This document shows positions 36,400 to 45,145 of a DNA stretch of 64,000 bases, piece by piece. The number at the start of each line of letters is the position of its first letter. Position 1 is the first letter of the stretch. The stretch comes from Acidocella aminolytica 101 = DSM 11237. GTDB taxonomy: Bacteria; Pseudomonadota; Alphaproteobacteria; Acetobacterales; Acetobacteraceae. Made by a program: the position numbers and the translations under genes. The stretch is from positions 88,048 to 152,047 of the forward strand of contig NZ_FQVJ01000005.1 of the NCBI RefSeq assembly GCF_900129125.1, given 5' to 3'. A model generated the notes under the pieces. It was not told the origin of the DNA, did not search any database, and worked only from the letters and a program-made list of their open reading frames with translations.

Positions 36400-38772
36400 T
36401 CAGAACGTGACTTTCATGCCCGCCATAACACCAATCGGAGCACCAGTGGAGTAGCTACGTGGATTGTTATAGTTCGGTGCCTGGGCAACATAAACGTCGC
36501 CGATACTGGAATATGTGCCGTACACATAATAACGCTGGTTGGTGACATTATTGATATTGCCAAAAAGAGTGACATGCGGGGTCAGCAGGTAGCGCGTATT
36601 CAGATTCAGAAGTGCGTATCCGGGAAGCTTCTTATCCTGGTTCGACGCATCGCCGATCAGATAACTGCCAGTTTGCGCCGTGCCCGTGAAGCCGACGATC
36701 CAGCGTCGGGTCACATGATAATCCGCACCGAACTTAAATAAGTTTTCGGGAATGCCGGGGACAAAGTCACCTTTATTAACAGTGATATTGCCGTTATTAT
36801 CCGCATACGGGCTGTTGCTTTGCTCAACAAAGCTGGATCCGTATGTGGCCTGGATACGTGAATAGGCGGCGTAGAGATGCCAACGCGTCGCGGTAAATTG
36901 CACAGCAAGATCGCCCCCACGCCGGTGCACACTGCCGATGTTAGCGAAATACCCATTCCCTTGCGGATTATAAGGAGATTGCAGAAACTGGATGTCGTCG
37001 CTCGTTTCATCATCATAGACATCCGCCTGAACACTCAGGAAGTTGAGACCTCCGACAATGAAGGTGCTGCGCATACCCATTTGAAAATTGCGGGAGACGA
37101 TCTGCTTTAACGGCGGATCCCCGGACATGAAATTGGCAAGGGCGCAGCTGTCTTGTGGGCTGGCGCAGGAAAGTTCCGCCGGTGTGGGCGCCGCGTTCTG
37201 GACAGACCAGCTGCCGTAAACCGTGACGAGCGGCGTGATGTTATACGCTGCCCCCACAGAGGGATTAAAGTGCTGGTAATAGTGGCTGCCATTCAAGCCA
37301 CCGGGCGCGGCGTTAGGGTCGTAGCCACGCTGATTATGTAGCGCGATCTGTGCAATATTGAAACGCCCACCCACGGTAAGAGCGAGCTTCTTGGTGATGT
37401 TGTAAGTATCCGTTGCGTAAAAACCGTAATAAGCATTACGAATACCAACATCCACTGGCACGGTGCCAGGTTCATCAACCATATATCCCAGCCCAGTACC
37501 AGACAGAGCGTAGTAGTCACGCGTATTCAGAGAAAGCGCGCCGTCATAAGCGGCAGCGGAATAGGTGGTGTAGCCGCCATCATAACTAACACCCGCCACC
37601 AGCTGCCCCAAAACGCCTTTATGGGTGATTTGCGCGGAAGCGCCATACCCGTTTGTGTTCGTGGTGTTCAGGTTGAGCTGACCATAGGCATTATCGCCGG
37701 TTGGCAAATATTGCGGAATAATCCCGCCGCCTACCGTAGTAGAATAAGCGCCGCCTGCTCCACCCTGACAGAGATATTGTCCATCGCCGCAGGGTAAATC
37801 ACTTGGCCCATTGCCGTTTATCAGATGTTCCCAAAGATTTTCGTAATAGAGAACAGCCTGTAGGGATGTTTTCTCCGTCAGCTTCAGGTTCAGCGTGCTG
37901 CTGACACGGACATATTTGTCATTGATAGAATTTGGCCCCGTGAATTGCGCGGCGGGATCAGCCTGCAACACATCAACCGGAACCGCTCCTGGCCCATGCA
38001 AGCCCGATTGCGCGGCAATCACATTCACATGCAGTTCAGCCCTGTTGCTGCGCCAGCCTAGATCCGCAAACGCATTTTTCAGATCAGAGCCCTGCTCATC
38101 GCGCCACCCGCTCTGGCGGGCTCCGGAAATATCAATGTAGCCCGCCGTGTTGCCAACCTGCTTACCATATTCCAGATGGCCTTGAACCGTGCCGAAAGAG
38201 CCGCCTTCAATCTCAAACTCACCGCCAGGCGCCGTGAAGCCGTTTTTCATCTTCACATCGATGGCGCCACCCAGCGCGTTGAGGCCATAAACTGGATTAT
38301 TCGCGACAATATCGAAAGAATCGATGGCGTCGTCAGGCAGCAGGCTCCACATGGCGAGATCGCCAAAAGGGGTGTTGAAACGCGCGCCATTCACATAAAC
38401 GGAAAGCCCGGCGGGCGTGCCCTGGATGGGGGAGAGGGTATAGCCATGATACAGCAAGGTCGGCTGAAACGGATTCGCCTGGCTGTTCTGCATGCTTACG
38501 CCCGCAGCCTGCTGTTCCATCGTCCGCGTGAGGTCTGCTGCACCGTTTTTGGTCAGGTCCTGGGACGAAAATGTCTGAACCGCCGTGGGCCATTTTTGTA
38601 CCGGAATACCGCCCCCTAACGGAGAGGCGCCGATATGAACATTGATAATCTGGTATTTGGAGTCCTGGTTGTTTGCGGAGCTTGTGGAGTTTGCCGCCTG
38701 TGCCCAGCTAACACCCGGAGCCAAGGCGATACCAGCCAATAAAGCCGGCCGTAACAGACGGCAATGCGTCAC
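36400..38772 (-). CDS. TonB-dependent outer-membrane receptor in the PQQ operon
   Basis: About 790 residues. I choose the GTG at 38772 because it overlaps the pqqE stop (GTGA) and has GGAGGA six bases before; the frame runs back to an ATG at 38787 that would place the ribosome site inside the gene. Order: signal peptide ending VSWAQA, a TonB-box-like IINVHI, a plug domain (about 40-170, including SVYVNGARFNTPFGDLAMW and GLNALGGAIDVKMKNG), and a 22-strand-type barrel ending in GVMAGMKVTF. Being the last gene of pqqABCDE suggests uptake of PQQ itself or of a metal chelate needed by the PQQ enzyme, for example a lanthanide carrier. The substrate is inference. Confidence 0.88.
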   Translation of the reverse strand: MTHCRLLRPALLAGIALAPGVSWAQAANSTSSANNQDSKYQIINVHIGASPLGGGIPVQKWPTAVQTFSSQDLTKNGAADLTRTMEQQAAGVSMQNSQANPFQPTLLYHGYTLSPIQGTPAGLSVYVNGARFNTPFGDLAMWSLLPDDAIDSFDIVANNPVYGLNALGGAIDVKMKNGFTAPGGEFEIEGGSFGTVQGHLEYGKQVGNTAGYIDISGARQSGWRDEQGSDLKNAFADLGWRSNRAELHVNVIAAQSGLHGPGAVPVDVLQADPAAQFTGPNSINDKYVRVSSTLNLKLTEKTSLQAVLYYENLWEHLINGNGPSDLPCGDGQYLCQGGAGGAYSTTVGGGIIPQYLPTGDNAYGQLNLNTTNTNGYGASAQITHKGVLGQLVAGVSYDGGYTTYSAAAYDGALSLNTRDYYALSGTGLGYMVDEPGTVPVDVGIRNAYYGFYATDTYNITKKLALTVGGRFNIAQIALHNQRGYDPNAAPGGLNGSHYYQHFNPSVGAAYNITPLVTVYGSWSVQNAAPTPAELSCASPQDSCALANFMSGDPPLKQIVSRNFQMGMRSTFIVGGLNFLSVQADVYDDETSDDIQFLQSPYNPQGNGYFANIGSVHRRGGDLAVQFTATRWHLYAAYSRIQATYGSSFVEQSNSPYADNNGNITVNKGDFVPGIPENLFKFGADYHVTRRWIVGFTGTAQTGSYLIGDASNQDKKLPGYALLNLNTRYLLTPHVTLFGNINNVTNQRYYVYGTYSSIGDVYVAQAPNYNNPRSYSTGAPIGVMAGMKVTF

Positions 38773-39866
38773 AAGATCCTCCTCCATTTAAATTCATGGG
38801 GCGCTCCCTGCGCCTCCGCCGCCGCCATGGCGTTCATTGCGTCGTGACGCGGGGAGCGGGAGCAAACCGGGTCTGTCGCCGCCGCGTCGCCGGTAATGGC
38901 CATGGCCTGACAACGGCACCCCCCCCAATCAACCTCTTTGAGTGCACAGCTTGAACATGGCTCCTGCATCCAACTCGTGCCACGGAATTTGTTGAAGGCA
39001 TGTCCACCTTCCCAGATTTCGCTTAACGGCAGCTCATCCGCACGGGAAAATACCAGCCCCGGAATTGTCTCTGCCGCATGGCAGGGCAAAACACGACCGT
39101 CCGGGGCGATGTTCAACATTTTCTGCCCCCAGCCTCCCATGCAGGTTTTCGGCAAATCCGCGTAATAATCCGGCACAACGTAATCAATCTGCATCCGCGC
39201 GCCGATGTCCTCACGGCGTGCATCCACAAGAGCGTTGGCCGCCTCAAACTGGGCGCGCGTGGGCATTAAAGCCGCCCGGTTTGCAAAGGCCCAGCCGTGA
39301 TACTGCACGTGCGCAATTTCCAGTCGGTCCGCATCCAGTTGCAATGCCAGATCAATAATTCTGGGCAGTTGCTCGAGGTTTTGCCGATGAACGACAGCGT
39401 TGATTGTCAGAGACAGGCCGAGCTTTGTGACAAGCTTAGCAACCTCAAGCTTCTTCTTGTGCGCACCCGTATAATGGCCGATATGATCAGCCGTTTCCGC
39501 ATCCGCCCCTTGCAGGCTGATCTGCACATGTCCCAGCCCAGCCTGCGCGTAAGAGGCCAGCTTGTCCTCATTCAACAACACGGCTGAGGTAATAAGATTC
39601 GCATAAAGCCCTTGTTCAGTGGCGTATGCTATCAGTTCCGCCAGATCAGACCGCAGAGTAGGTTCACCGCCAGAGAAATGGATTTGCAGCACCCCCATCT
39701 CCGCCGCTTCACGAATCACACCGCGCCAGAACGCCGTATCGCGCTCAGCCCTAGCCTTAAGCATTTCCAAGGGATTGGAGCAGTAAGGGCATTGCAACGG
39801 GCAGCGATGCGTGAGTTCAGCCATAACCGCGAAAGGCGGTGCGATGCGGGGAGCAATTTGGTTCAT
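38769..39866 (-). CDS. pqqE: PQQ biosynthesis radical-SAM enzyme PqqE
   Basis: Forms the carbon-carbon cross-link between Glu and Tyr of the PqqA peptide. 365 residues. The radical-SAM cysteines are C22, C26 and C29 in HRCPLQCPYCSN. The C-terminal SPASM cysteines are visible in TCMGGWGQ, LPCHAAETIPG and PCSSCALKEVDWGGCRC. The start overlaps the pqqD stop by four bases and the stop overlaps the TonB receptor start. Confidence 0.96.
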   Translation of the reverse strand: MNQIAPRIAPPFAVMAELTHRCPLQCPYCSNPLEMLKARAERDTAFWRGVIREAAEMGVLQIHFSGGEPTLRSDLAELIAYATEQGLYANLITSAVLLNEDKLASYAQAGLGHVQISLQGADAETADHIGHYTGAHKKKLEVAKLVTKLGLSLTINAVVHRQNLEQLPRIIDLALQLDADRLEIAHVQYHGWAFANRAALMPTRAQFEAANALVDARREDIGARMQIDYVVPDYYADLPKTCMGGWGQKMLNIAPDGRVLPCHAAETIPGLVFSRADELPLSEIWEGGHAFNKFRGTSWMQEPCSSCALKEVDWGGCRCQAMAITGDAAATDPVCSRSPRHDAMNAMAAAEAQGAPHEFKWRRIL

Positions 39867-40138
39867 AATGTTACCAGCGCAGCTTGTGCTAGGTCCTCAA
39901 AAAACTCGGTGACATCGGAGCTTATTTCGTCTTCCGGTGCCTGATAGCGCGCGGCCAGCACGGTGACGATCTCCGCAACGCTGCGATGCCCGTCACATTC
40001 CATGATGATCGCGTCGGCAATGTCATCCAGCACAATGACACGCTCCGGCGCCATCAGCACAGCAGTATCGCGTGTCTTGTCAAATTGCCGACGTACCCCG
40101 CGCCGCAGGCGGGGTACGCTGTCTGGCGTTACGCGCAA
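39863..40138 (-). CDS. pqqD: PQQ peptide chaperone PqqD
   Basis: A 91-residue RiPP recognition element that presents PqqA to PqqE. Characteristic blocks are PRLRRGVRRQFDKTRD, VLMAPERVIVLDDIADAII and CDGHRSVAEIVTVLAARY. It overlaps the pqqC 3' end by ten bases and pqqE by four. Confidence 0.94.
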   Translation of the reverse strand: MRVTPDSVPRLRRGVRRQFDKTRDTAVLMAPERVIVLDDIADAIIMECDGHRSVAEIVTVLAARYQAPEDEISSDVTEFFEDLAQAALVTL

Positions 40139-40878
40139 CGAGCCAAAGCCTCGTCTGATCCAAAGGCTCCCATCGGAATATGGCCCGGCTCGACATAAGC
40201 CGCATAAAGCGCATCAAGCTGCGCCCACAGCACATCGCATTTAAACCGCAGCGCGTCGATCACCTTCTCTTGCTCGGCGCGTGTGGTGGCGTGTTGCTTC
40301 ACATATTCTAAAGCAAAATCAGCGTCGCGCGGCGCCTGGGTGAGACGGGCATTGAAATAGACCAGCGTATCTTTCGACACCCAATCATAATTCGCCAACA
40401 TACCGGCAACACGTTCCGCGATGATCGTCGGTGAGAATAGCTCGGTCAAAGAAGACGCCACGGCCTCAAGCAATGAGCGGTCGCGAACAAAGTGAACATA
40501 CGCATCCACGGCAAAACGCGTAGTGGGCAGAATGCCGGCGGTGGATTCCACATAAGCGGGATCCAGCCCCACGCCCTCGGCCAGACGCAGCCAGCGCGCA
40601 ATACCGCCATCGCCCGGCGCTTCACCATCATGATCCACGATACGCTGCCGCCATACCCGGCGTGAGGCAGCATCCGGCAAGCGGGAGAGAACGATGGCGT
40701 CCTTAATGGGAATGCAGGCTTGGTAATAATAACGGTTCAACGCCCAAGCCTGAACTTGGGTCTTGCTTAGCTTACCACCATGCAAAAGCTTATGAAACGG
40801 GTGCAAGCTATGATAGCGGGACGCGCCAACATCGCGCAGTGCAGCTTCAAGTCCCATTTGTGAGAGCATATTTGTCAT
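40129..40878 (-). CDS. pqqC: Pyrroloquinoline-quinone synthase PqqC
   Basis: Cofactor-free oxidase of the last PQQ step, ring closure and eight-electron oxidation. 249 residues, all helical. Signature regions are SRYHSLHPFHKLLHGGKLSK, WALNRYYYQACIPIKDA, IVDHDGEAPGDGGIARWL and LTELFSPTIIAERVAGML. It overlaps pqqB by four bases and pqqD by ten. Confidence 0.96.
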   Translation of the reverse strand: MTNMLSQMGLEAALRDVGASRYHSLHPFHKLLHGGKLSKTQVQAWALNRYYYQACIPIKDAIVLSRLPDAASRRVWRQRIVDHDGEAPGDGGIARWLRLAEGVGLDPAYVESTAGILPTTRFAVDAYVHFVRDRSLLEAVASSLTELFSPTIIAERVAGMLANYDWVSKDTLVYFNARLTQAPRDADFALEYVKQHATTRAEQEKVIDALRFKCDVLWAQLDALYAAYVEPGHIPMGAFGSDEALARCA

Positions 40879-41804
40879 AGCGTTACCTCCATCCCGTCAT
40901 AGGCAACGTCCCAGCCTGAATCTCTAACTTTTTTGGCTTCTTCGGAATCGTCGCACAAGATCGGGTTTGTATTGTTAATGTGGATGAAGATCTTGCGAGT
41001 CCGCATCAATGCGGAAAATGCGGCAATCGTGCCGCACTCACCCGAAACGGAAATATGCCCCATACGCGCGCCTGTTTTTTGGCTCAAGCCAGCATCGATC
41101 ATTTCCCGATCCTGCCAGAGCGTGCCGTCGAAAAACACTATTTCAGCGTTCTTGGCGCGTTCTAAAATCTCCGGCGTCACATGCGCACAGCCGGGAATAA
41201 ATAATAATGTCTTGCCTGCGTCATCCGTAACCGACAAGCCAATGACGCTTTCTGCGCTCACCAGTGCGGAAAGATCCCGCCCTTCCTCTTGGTAGAGCGG
41301 TATTTTACCAGGAACCGGAAACGCCTCGACACGCAACCCCAGCTCTTGGCCAGACGCGTCGTGCAACGTCACCGGGCTGGCGGGGGGCAGAATCTCCCGC
41401 GCCACCAAATCACCATTCATGACACTGAAAACCTGATTGGCATTCAGCACGGACATTACGAAATCTTGAGCGTAAAGCCGGAAGGCATGTCCTTCACGCA
41501 GGGTGAGCAACCCAGTGATACAATCAATATCACCGCCGGAGATAATCACGGCCGCAATCGGGTTATTCCGCGCGGGGCCGTTATTGTCAGGGTGCAGAAT
41601 ATCGTTATCGCGCAGCTGCGCGGGAAGATCCGGGCTGGCATTCAGCAGCACCCACCTCTTGCCATCAGCACTGACAGCCAAAGAGGCTTGGGTACGGGGT
41701 TTTACCGCCGGATCACCGGCGCGGGCACGCCTACAGCCAGAACAATGACAATTCCACTGTGGAAACCCGCCGCCGGCAGCCGATCCAAGAACTCTTACAC
41801 GCAT
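40875..41804 (-). CDS. pqqB: PQQ biosynthesis protein PqqB
   Basis: Metallo-beta-lactamase-fold protein, proposed hydroxylase acting on the cross-linked Glu-Tyr intermediate. 309 residues. It starts MRVRVLGSAAGGGFPQWNCH, and the structural zinc cysteines are in NCHCSGCRRA. SGGDIDCITGLLTLREGH corresponds to the metal-site region. It lies 39 bases after pqqA and overlaps pqqC. Confidence 0.95.
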   Translation of the reverse strand: MRVRVLGSAAGGGFPQWNCHCSGCRRARAGDPAVKPRTQASLAVSADGKRWVLLNASPDLPAQLRDNDILHPDNNGPARNNPIAAVIISGGDIDCITGLLTLREGHAFRLYAQDFVMSVLNANQVFSVMNGDLVAREILPPASPVTLHDASGQELGLRVEAFPVPGKIPLYQEEGRDLSALVSAESVIGLSVTDDAGKTLLFIPGCAHVTPEILERAKNAEIVFFDGTLWQDREMIDAGLSQKTGARMGHISVSGECGTIAAFSALMRTRKIFIHINNTNPILCDDSEEAKKVRDSGWDVAYDGMEVTL

Positions 41805-41843
41805 GAGATTAACTCAACCTGACCTTGGACCGGGAGCTTTATC

Positions 41844-41921
41844 TTACTTACGGCCAGCAGAGACGTAAGAGTTGATCTCAGCGCCAATGCAAATTTGCTT
41901 GATAGACGGTTTACGCCACAT
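41844..41921 (-). CDS. pqqA: PQQ precursor peptide PqqA
   Basis: A 25-residue peptide, the raw material for PQQ. It begins MWRKPSIKQICIGAE and contains the invariant Glu15 and Tyr19 in EINSY, which are cross-linked to build the cofactor. It ends VSAGRK. A very strong ribosome site, AAGGAGGAAG, precedes the ATG. The hairpin at 41948-41967 lies just upstream, between it and the cytochrome gene. Confidence 0.95.
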   Translation of the reverse strand: MWRKPSIKQICIGAEINSYVSAGRK

Positions 41922-41942
41922 AGTTCTTCCTCCTTGGTTTAT

Positions 41943-41967
41943 AAAACCCGGCGCCGGGCAGCGCCGG
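41943..41967 (-). terminator. Hairpin with T-tail upstream of pqqA (partial terminator)
   Basis: On the minus strand CCGGCGC pairs with GCGCCGG around TGCCCG and is followed by GTTTTAT. It lies between the cytochrome c gene and pqqA, so it could reduce read-through from the dehydrogenase transcript into pqq. Confidence 0.6.
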
Positions 41968-42026
41968 TATTTGCAACAGACTTGCAAATTCTTTTTACAG
42001 ACCTTTCCGGCCTGGGGACGTCTTTA

Positions 42027-42437
42027 TTACTTAACCTGCGAGACCAGCGGTGTGGTGTCACCCATCGCCTTGTCGTAGCTGATGGCCGTGCTGCCAGCGG
42101 GGTAGCCGTTCTTCTGCAGAATGTAGGCCATGATGTCTTCATACTGCGTATGGCTCAGGCTGCCCGGCTGGCCAGCAGGCATTTGCTGGGAAAGCTCGGT
42201 GAAAATGGCCCCTACGGTGTAGTTATTGCTCGCGGACGCAAAAGCCTGGCCCACCAGAGCCGGCCCCGCCCCACCTTCCAGATTGGCGCCGTGGCACATG
42301 GCACAATTCTGAGAAAAGTCAGACGCACCCGCCTGGGCTTGAGGAGCCGTATAGATCGCGGGCGGGGTCCCCGCTTGAGCAGCAACGGCAAGAAGCGACG
42401 CAGCCAGCCCGAAGGCACCGATTTTCACAAGCTTCAT
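42027..42437 (-). CDS. Periplasmic c-type cytochrome of the alcohol dehydrogenase
   Basis: 136 residues with a signal peptide (MKLVKIGAFGLAASLLAVAA, cleavage at AQAG). One heme site, CAMCH (QNCAMCHGANLEGGAGPALVG), and a methionine-containing segment SQQMPAGQPGSLS as probable sixth ligand. Function by context: takes electrons from the PQQ dehydrogenase, like XoxG or PedF. It starts seven bases after the MxaJ-like gene stop. Confidence 0.88.
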   Translation of the reverse strand: MKLVKIGAFGLAASLLAVAAQAGTPPAIYTAPQAQAGASDFSQNCAMCHGANLEGGAGPALVGQAFASASNNYTVGAIFTELSQQMPAGQPGSLSHTQYEDIMAYILQKNGYPAGSTAISYDKAMGDTTPLVSQVK

Positions 42438-42443
42438 TTTATT

Positions 42444-43283
42444 TCACTCTTCCATTCCCGAAACGTTATTGGTCGGTATATCGTAAGGCTTTACGACCCC
42501 GCCCAGCTTATGAGAGGCGCTCAGCGAGGCAAGAGCCGCATTGAAAGCCTTCACAGTTGCGTTATTCTGCGCCGATTGTGGATACAGGGCAACAACGTTC
42601 CAATTTGCGTAGGGCATGTTCAATTCCGCAACATGCACAGCCTTGGGATGCATCGCGAGTTCCTGGTTCAGCCAGGGACGCCAGATGAGAGCCGTTTGCA
42701 CCTGGCCATTCAACATTGCGTCGAAGAGCTGATCGTTCGAAAAATACACATGCTCATGAGAGACGTTTTTGATGGTAAAATACGTCGTCGCCGGGGACAT
42801 GCTGAGCACGCCAATCTGGCCCTCATGCAACAACGCCTTGAAACCACCCGAAACCTGCCCTTGCCCCACAGCCACAAATCCGGTCCGGGCATAAGGCTGG
42901 GTTGCACTCATACCTTCGGGGATATTGCCGCCGCCGTCTTCAAGCGGGAACCCCATGATCAGGTCGCATTGTCGGCCAAGCGCCTGAAAACTCTTTTGGT
43001 TTTCACCACGCGGACCATCATCGTCACCACCGCTGCTGGCGTGCAGGGAGTCACGGACGACAAACGCCGCCACATCCCCCGCTTGCTGTGCCGCCGCCTG
43101 CGCAACCGCCATATCGGTTGAGACCATAGGGTTGGCTTTATCCACGCAAAACGTGATGGTTCCCGCATGGGCCAAGCCAGGAGCAAGCAGCGCCGCCGTC
43201 AGCAGCATGGCGCCAGAGGAGAAAATCCCCGGCCGCTTGCGCGGCCGGGTCAGGTCACCTTCAGGAGCCAAGCTTGAAGACAT
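42444..43283 (-). CDS. MxaJ/XoxJ-like periplasmic binding protein
   Basis: About 279 residues if it starts at the ATG at 43283, which overlaps the dehydrogenase gene by 23 bases; the frame is open further upstream. A long basic signal region (TRPRKRPG) leads to a hydrophobic stretch cleaved near GLAHAG. The mature part is a solute-binding-protein-3 fold: TITFCVDKANPMVSTDMAVA, DLIMGFPLEDGG, YARTGFVAVGQG, then GVLSMSPATTYF and LWRPWL-type segments. MxaJ and XoxJ are partners of methanol-type PQQ dehydrogenases, possibly activating them. The assignment rests on fold and position; sequence similarity is modest. Confidence 0.75.
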   Translation of the reverse strand: MSSSLAPEGDLTRPRKRPGIFSSGAMLLTAALLAPGLAHAGTITFCVDKANPMVSTDMAVAQAAAQQAGDVAAFVVRDSLHASSGGDDDGPRGENQKSFQALGRQCDLIMGFPLEDGGGNIPEGMSATQPYARTGFVAVGQGQVSGGFKALLHEGQIGVLSMSPATTYFTIKNVSHEHVYFSNDQLFDAMLNGQVQTALIWRPWLNQELAMHPKAVHVAELNMPYANWNVVALYPQSAQNNATVKAFNAALASLSASHKLGGVVKPYDIPTNNVSGMEE

Positions 43284-44988
43284 GGAGCTGTCCGAAGCGG
43301 GGAGTATTCTTGAGCGAATCGGCCAGCTTGCCCGCCCACATGGGCCACACGCCGCCATAGCTCGTCCAAACTGCAACATATTCCGTCCCATTCACGCTAT
43401 AAGCCACAGGATCGGCCAGGATTGCGGAGCCCAACGGCGGGCTGCTCCAAAGCTCTTTGCCGGTCTTGGCATCGAAGGCATGCAGCTTGCCATCCGGCGT
43501 ACCGGAGAACACCAGCCCACCAGCGGTGGAGAGGGCGCCAGCATCCCAGACGTCCTTGGTCTGATGCTGCCAAACCTGCTTGCCGGTATCAAGATCAATC
43601 GCCTGGAAGGAGCCCAGATGATTCGGGTCCGTCGGGTCCGGCAACATCTGGAAGGTCTCACCCAGATATGGCAGGCCGGCCGCATAGGTCACGGGCACAC
43701 CCTTCATGCTCATGCAAGCATGCAGCGTGGGTACATAGGCCATGTGAGTCTGCGGATCCACGGCGATCGGCCACCAGTTCTTGCCACCCAGGAAGGACGG
43801 GCAGGTGGTGATGGTCTTGCCCAGCGCCGGACGCAGCGCCTGGCTGGTCTGGGTCACGCCATCCTTGATACCGGTGATGGAGGTGTCGTGCACGAACGGC
43901 TCGGCATAGATGAGCTTCCCGTTAGTACGGTCGATCGCATAGATATAGCCGTTACGGCTCGGCGAGATCAGCGCCTTATAATCCTTGCCCTTATAGGTCA
44001 GGTTGGTCAGCACCGGGGTGTTCACACCGTCATAATCCCAGGTGTCATTCGGGGTGTACTGGTAGTACCATTTCAGCTTGCCCGTATTCGGATCCAGCGC
44101 CACCACAGAGTCGGTGTAGAGGTTGCTGCCAGGACGCATGGTCGCCAGCCACGGGCCAGGATTACCGATGCCCCAGAACAGCGTGTCGGTAGAGGGGTCA
44201 TAGGTGCCAGTCATCCACGGCGAACCGCCGCCGGTTTTGTACGCGCCCTTGGGCCACGTGTTGCCGCCGGGCTGGTCCTCAGCCGGGGTGGAGTAGAACT
44301 TCCAGTCCATCTTGCCGGTTTCTGCATCCAGACCCACGATGAACCCACGCGCGCCATATTCGCCGCCGCCGGAACCAATGATCACTTTGCCGTTCACGAT
44401 CAGCGGCGCTTCGGTGATGGAATACCCAACGCCGGGCTCGGCCAGGGACACGTTCCACTTCACATCGCCAGTCGCGGCATCCAGCGCCACAACGTGGTTA
44501 TCCAACGTGCCGAAGATGACCATGTTGCCATACAGCGCAACGCCACGGTTGTTGGTGTCGCAGCACAGGGTCTTAAAGGCGGCCTGCGGCAGCTTATAGA
44601 CATATTCCCACAGCTTCTGGCCGGTTGTCGCGTTGTAGGCGATCACATGGTCCTTGGCTGTGGTGACAAACATGTAATTGCCATTCACCACAGGCACACC
44701 CTCGAATGCATCCGGGATGTCGATCTTCGGCGTTGTCCAGGCGGTGGTCAGCGTACCCACATTGCTGGTGTTGATCTGGTTCAGCTGGGAGTAGTCCTGA
44801 CCGCTATAGTCGTGGTTGAACATCAGCCAGCCATCATTGCTGCCGGCATTGTTCAGCATGTCGGTCGTCACGGGCGTATAAGCGGCCTGGTCAGCCTTCG
44901 CCACGGGCGCGGCGGCTAAACCAACAGCAAGACCAATACCAACTCCCGCCAACAATCTCCCTGCAAGCTTTGAAGAAGAACTCTTCAT
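43261..44988 (-). CDS. PQQ-dependent alcohol dehydrogenase, lanthanide-type active site
   Basis: Periplasmic quinoprotein oxidising an alcohol to the aldehyde. 575 residues with a signal peptide ending near VAKADQ and an eight-blade propeller marked by tryptophan-docking repeats such as DAATGDVKWNV and DAETGKMDWKF. The adjacent-cysteine ring that stacks on PQQ is Cys142-Cys143. Metal ligands are Glu210 (GGGEYGARGF) and Asn276 (GIGNPGPW). The catalytic Asp318 lies in NDTWDYDGVN, and Asp320 two residues on is the extra ligand seen in lanthanide enzymes (XoxF, PedH, ExaF) and usually absent in calcium forms. There is no C-terminal heme domain, consistent with the separate cytochrome. GGGGAAAC precedes the ATG. 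Confidence 0.93.
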   Translation of the reverse strand: MKSSSSKLAGRLLAGVGIGLAVGLAAAPVAKADQAAYTPVTTDMLNNAGSNDGWLMFNHDYSGQDYSQLNQINTSNVGTLTTAWTTPKIDIPDAFEGVPVVNGNYMFVTTAKDHVIAYNATTGQKLWEYVYKLPQAAFKTLCCDTNNRGVALYGNMVIFGTLDNHVVALDAATGDVKWNVSLAEPGVGYSITEAPLIVNGKVIIGSGGGEYGARGFIVGLDAETGKMDWKFYSTPAEDQPGGNTWPKGAYKTGGGSPWMTGTYDPSTDTLFWGIGNPGPWLATMRPGSNLYTDSVVALDPNTGKLKWYYQYTPNDTWDYDGVNTPVLTNLTYKGKDYKALISPSRNGYIYAIDRTNGKLIYAEPFVHDTSITGIKDGVTQTSQALRPALGKTITTCPSFLGGKNWWPIAVDPQTHMAYVPTLHACMSMKGVPVTYAAGLPYLGETFQMLPDPTDPNHLGSFQAIDLDTGKQVWQHQTKDVWDAGALSTAGGLVFSGTPDGKLHAFDAKTGKELWSSPPLGSAILADPVAYSVNGTEYVAVWTSYGGVWPMWAGKLADSLKNTPRFGQLHVFKLGS

Positions 44989-45145
44989 TCTGTTTCCCCT
45001 TATTCTTTTACATTCTAGACCAAAACTAAACTCATCGGCTTTCTTAACAAAGCCACTACCGCGCGCTTTCGCCCGCCATCATCACGCGCCGCGCAATGAT
45101 ATTCTTGAAGCTCTTTATGTTATGGCTTCACGGTGCCTGTGTTTT

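Noticed and set aside
41895..44919. Plus-strand frames of 408 and 595 codons across the cytochrome, MxaJ-like and dehydrogenase genes
   Set aside because: The minus strand has clear families with signal peptides, heme and PQQ motifs; the plus frames have none.
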